Assembly (NCBI GenBank): GCA_032622095.1
Contig: CP136069.1
Coordinates: forward strand, 68,099,319-68,163,318
Source: Siphonodentalium dalli
Taxonomy: Eukaryota; Mollusca; Scaphopoda; Gadilida; Siphonodentaliidae
Direction: 5' to 3'
DNA: 64,000 nt
A program made the position numbers and the translations under genes. The notes beneath the pieces are model-generated. The model was given only the letters and a program-made list of their open reading frames with translations. It was not told the origin of the DNA and ran no database searches. Below are positions 62,655-64,000 of the stretch, in pieces (the first letter of the stretch is position 1; each line of letters begins with the position of its first letter).

Positions 62655-64000
62655 CCCAGGATCTCAGAACGTGGGCAACCAAGGGTCAACAAGGACTGAT
62701 TATATGGAAGACGGATAGGAATGATAATTATATGGGCGAGTATTGACTGATAACCCCGCCCGGGCTCTGTGTATACTAGTTTATTAATGATTTGGGTAGC
62801 ATTTGCTCGATTATTAAATAACCATCCCCCAGGATCTCAGGACGTGGGCAACCAAGGGCTAACAATGCCTGATTATCTAGAAGATGTATATTAATGGTGA
62901 TTATATTAGCGAGTATTGGCAGATAACCCCGCCCGGGCTCTGACTATACGAGTTTGTTAAATTATTTGGGTAAAATTTGCTCGATTTTTCGTACCACCCC
63001 CCCCCCCCCCAGGATCTCAGAACTTGGGCAACATAGGGTAAAACAGTCCTGATTATCTGGAAGTCGAATAGGCATTATGATTATATGGGCGAGTATTGAC
63101 AGTTAATCCCATCTGGGCTATGACTTTACGAGTTTGTTAATGATTTGAGTAAAATTTGCTCGATTTTTTTACGAAACCATCCCCCATGATTTTAGAACAT
63201 GGGCGACCAAGGGTCAACAAGGCCTCATTATCTGGAAGACGCATAGGAATGACGATTATAGGGCGAGTATTGACGGTTCAACACACCTGGGCTCTGAGCA
63301 TACGAGTTTGTTAATGATTTGGGTAAACTTTGCACGAATTTTATCATCCTCCCAGGATCTTAGAACGTGCGCAACATATGTCAACAATGCCTGATTATCT
63401 GGAAGACGAATGGGAGTGATGATTATATGGGCGAGTATTGGGAAATAACACTTTCCCGGGCTCTGACTATACGAGTTTGTTAATTAACGTACGATCCCAC
63501 CAGGATCTCAGAAGTGGGCATCTATGGGTCAACTCGGCCTGATTATCTGGAAGACGGATAGAAATGACGATTATATAGGAGGGTATATATTCACAGATAA
63601 AATAACCCCGGGCTCTGCGTTTACGAGTTTGTTAATTGTTTTGTGTAAAAATTGCTCGATTTTTTACGATCTCCCAGGGTCTCAGAACTTTGGCAACCAC
63701 GGGTCAACAAGACCTGATTATATAGAAGACGGTTAGCATTGATGATTATATTGGCGAGTATTGGCCGATAATCCCGCCAAGGTCTCTTTCTATATGAGTT
63801 TGTTAATGACTTGAGTAACATTTGCTGGACGTTTTACGCACTGTCGCCCCAGGATCTCAGAAAGTGGGCAACCAAGGGTCAACAAGGCCTGATTATCTGG
63901 AAGACGGATATAAATGATGATTATATGGGCGAGTATTGACAGATAGACTAACCCCGGGCGATGAGTATACGAGTTTGTTAATTATTTTTGATAAAATTTG
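62655..64000 (+). repeat. roughly 175-bp satellite array, orientation 2, runs off the window
   Basis: AGGATCTCAGAAC-like phrases at about 62658, 62831, 63011, 63186, 63354, 63502, 63676 and 63851 (spacings 148-180). Each unit also has GGGCAACCAAGGGTCAACAAGG, GATTATCTGGAAGACG (shortened), GGGCGAGTATTGAC and ACGAGTTTGTTAAT. Eight units are visible and the array continues past the end. Confidence 0.9.

Overview
This is nuclear DNA of an animal, AT-rich and made almost entirely of mobile elements and repeats. The evidence is eukaryotic non-LTR retrotransposons with apurinic-type endonuclease and reverse transcriptase, a Polinton/Maverick-type integrase, a spliced FLYWCH/MULE transposase gene, satellites, foldback elements and AATAAA signals, with no operons. 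A CR1-type LINE carrying a PHD finger and a 2A-like motif, together with Polinton and FLYWCH-MULE remains, fits a marine invertebrate. The phylum cannot be fixed by reading alone. No ordinary host gene could be supported.

Layout. At 1.15-4.04 kb lies a 2,884-bp palindromic mobile element with a 6-bp target duplication (GGTATT) and TG...CA ends. Each arm carries the same cassette of tiny overlapping ORFs, running outward from a C2H2-finger/glutamine-rich ORF at the centre. This is the strongest candidate for something undescribed. From 4.4 to 7.3 kb are a three-unit tandem repeat and the first copy of a duplicated 2.2-kb block. The second copy lies at 46.7-49.0 kb. At 7.66-9.36 kb is a 5'-truncated LINE (A), and at 10.9 kb a foldback element that shares a 31-nt hairpin motif with the palindromic element. 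At 12.94-17.4 kb is a longer LINE (B) with ORF1, endonuclease and RT, all damaged, between direct repeats. From 19 to 21 kb are an (ATC)n tract, a near-perfect 146-bp foldback and SINE-like units.

From 23.9 to 34.9 kb is a nested transposon complex. It begins with a Polinton-type integrase/chromodomain pseudogene. A second large inverted repeat follows (24857-27243 against 28372-31068); both arms carry integrase, LINE RT, LINE ORF1 (RRM-like) and CR1 ORF1 (SGNH esterase) fragments. The right arm runs into a nearly complete CR1 LINE (ORF2 31371-34896, one frameshift). From 35 to 43 kb are scattered interspersed repeats and little else. From 43.2 to 46.1 kb is a roughly 57-bp satellite with a 3-mer higher-order period, broken by two foldbacks.

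After the duplicated block come a short LINE RT-linker remnant (50.4 kb) and a roughly 175-bp satellite in one orientation (51.1 kb), which recurs in the other orientation at 61.8-64.0 kb. A degenerate array with a period near 147 bp fills 56.9-59.5 kb. A two-exon FLYWCH/MULE transposase pseudogene with an internal deletion lies at 59.88-61.34 kb. All coordinates and similarity statements come from reading by eye; no alignment or database search was run.
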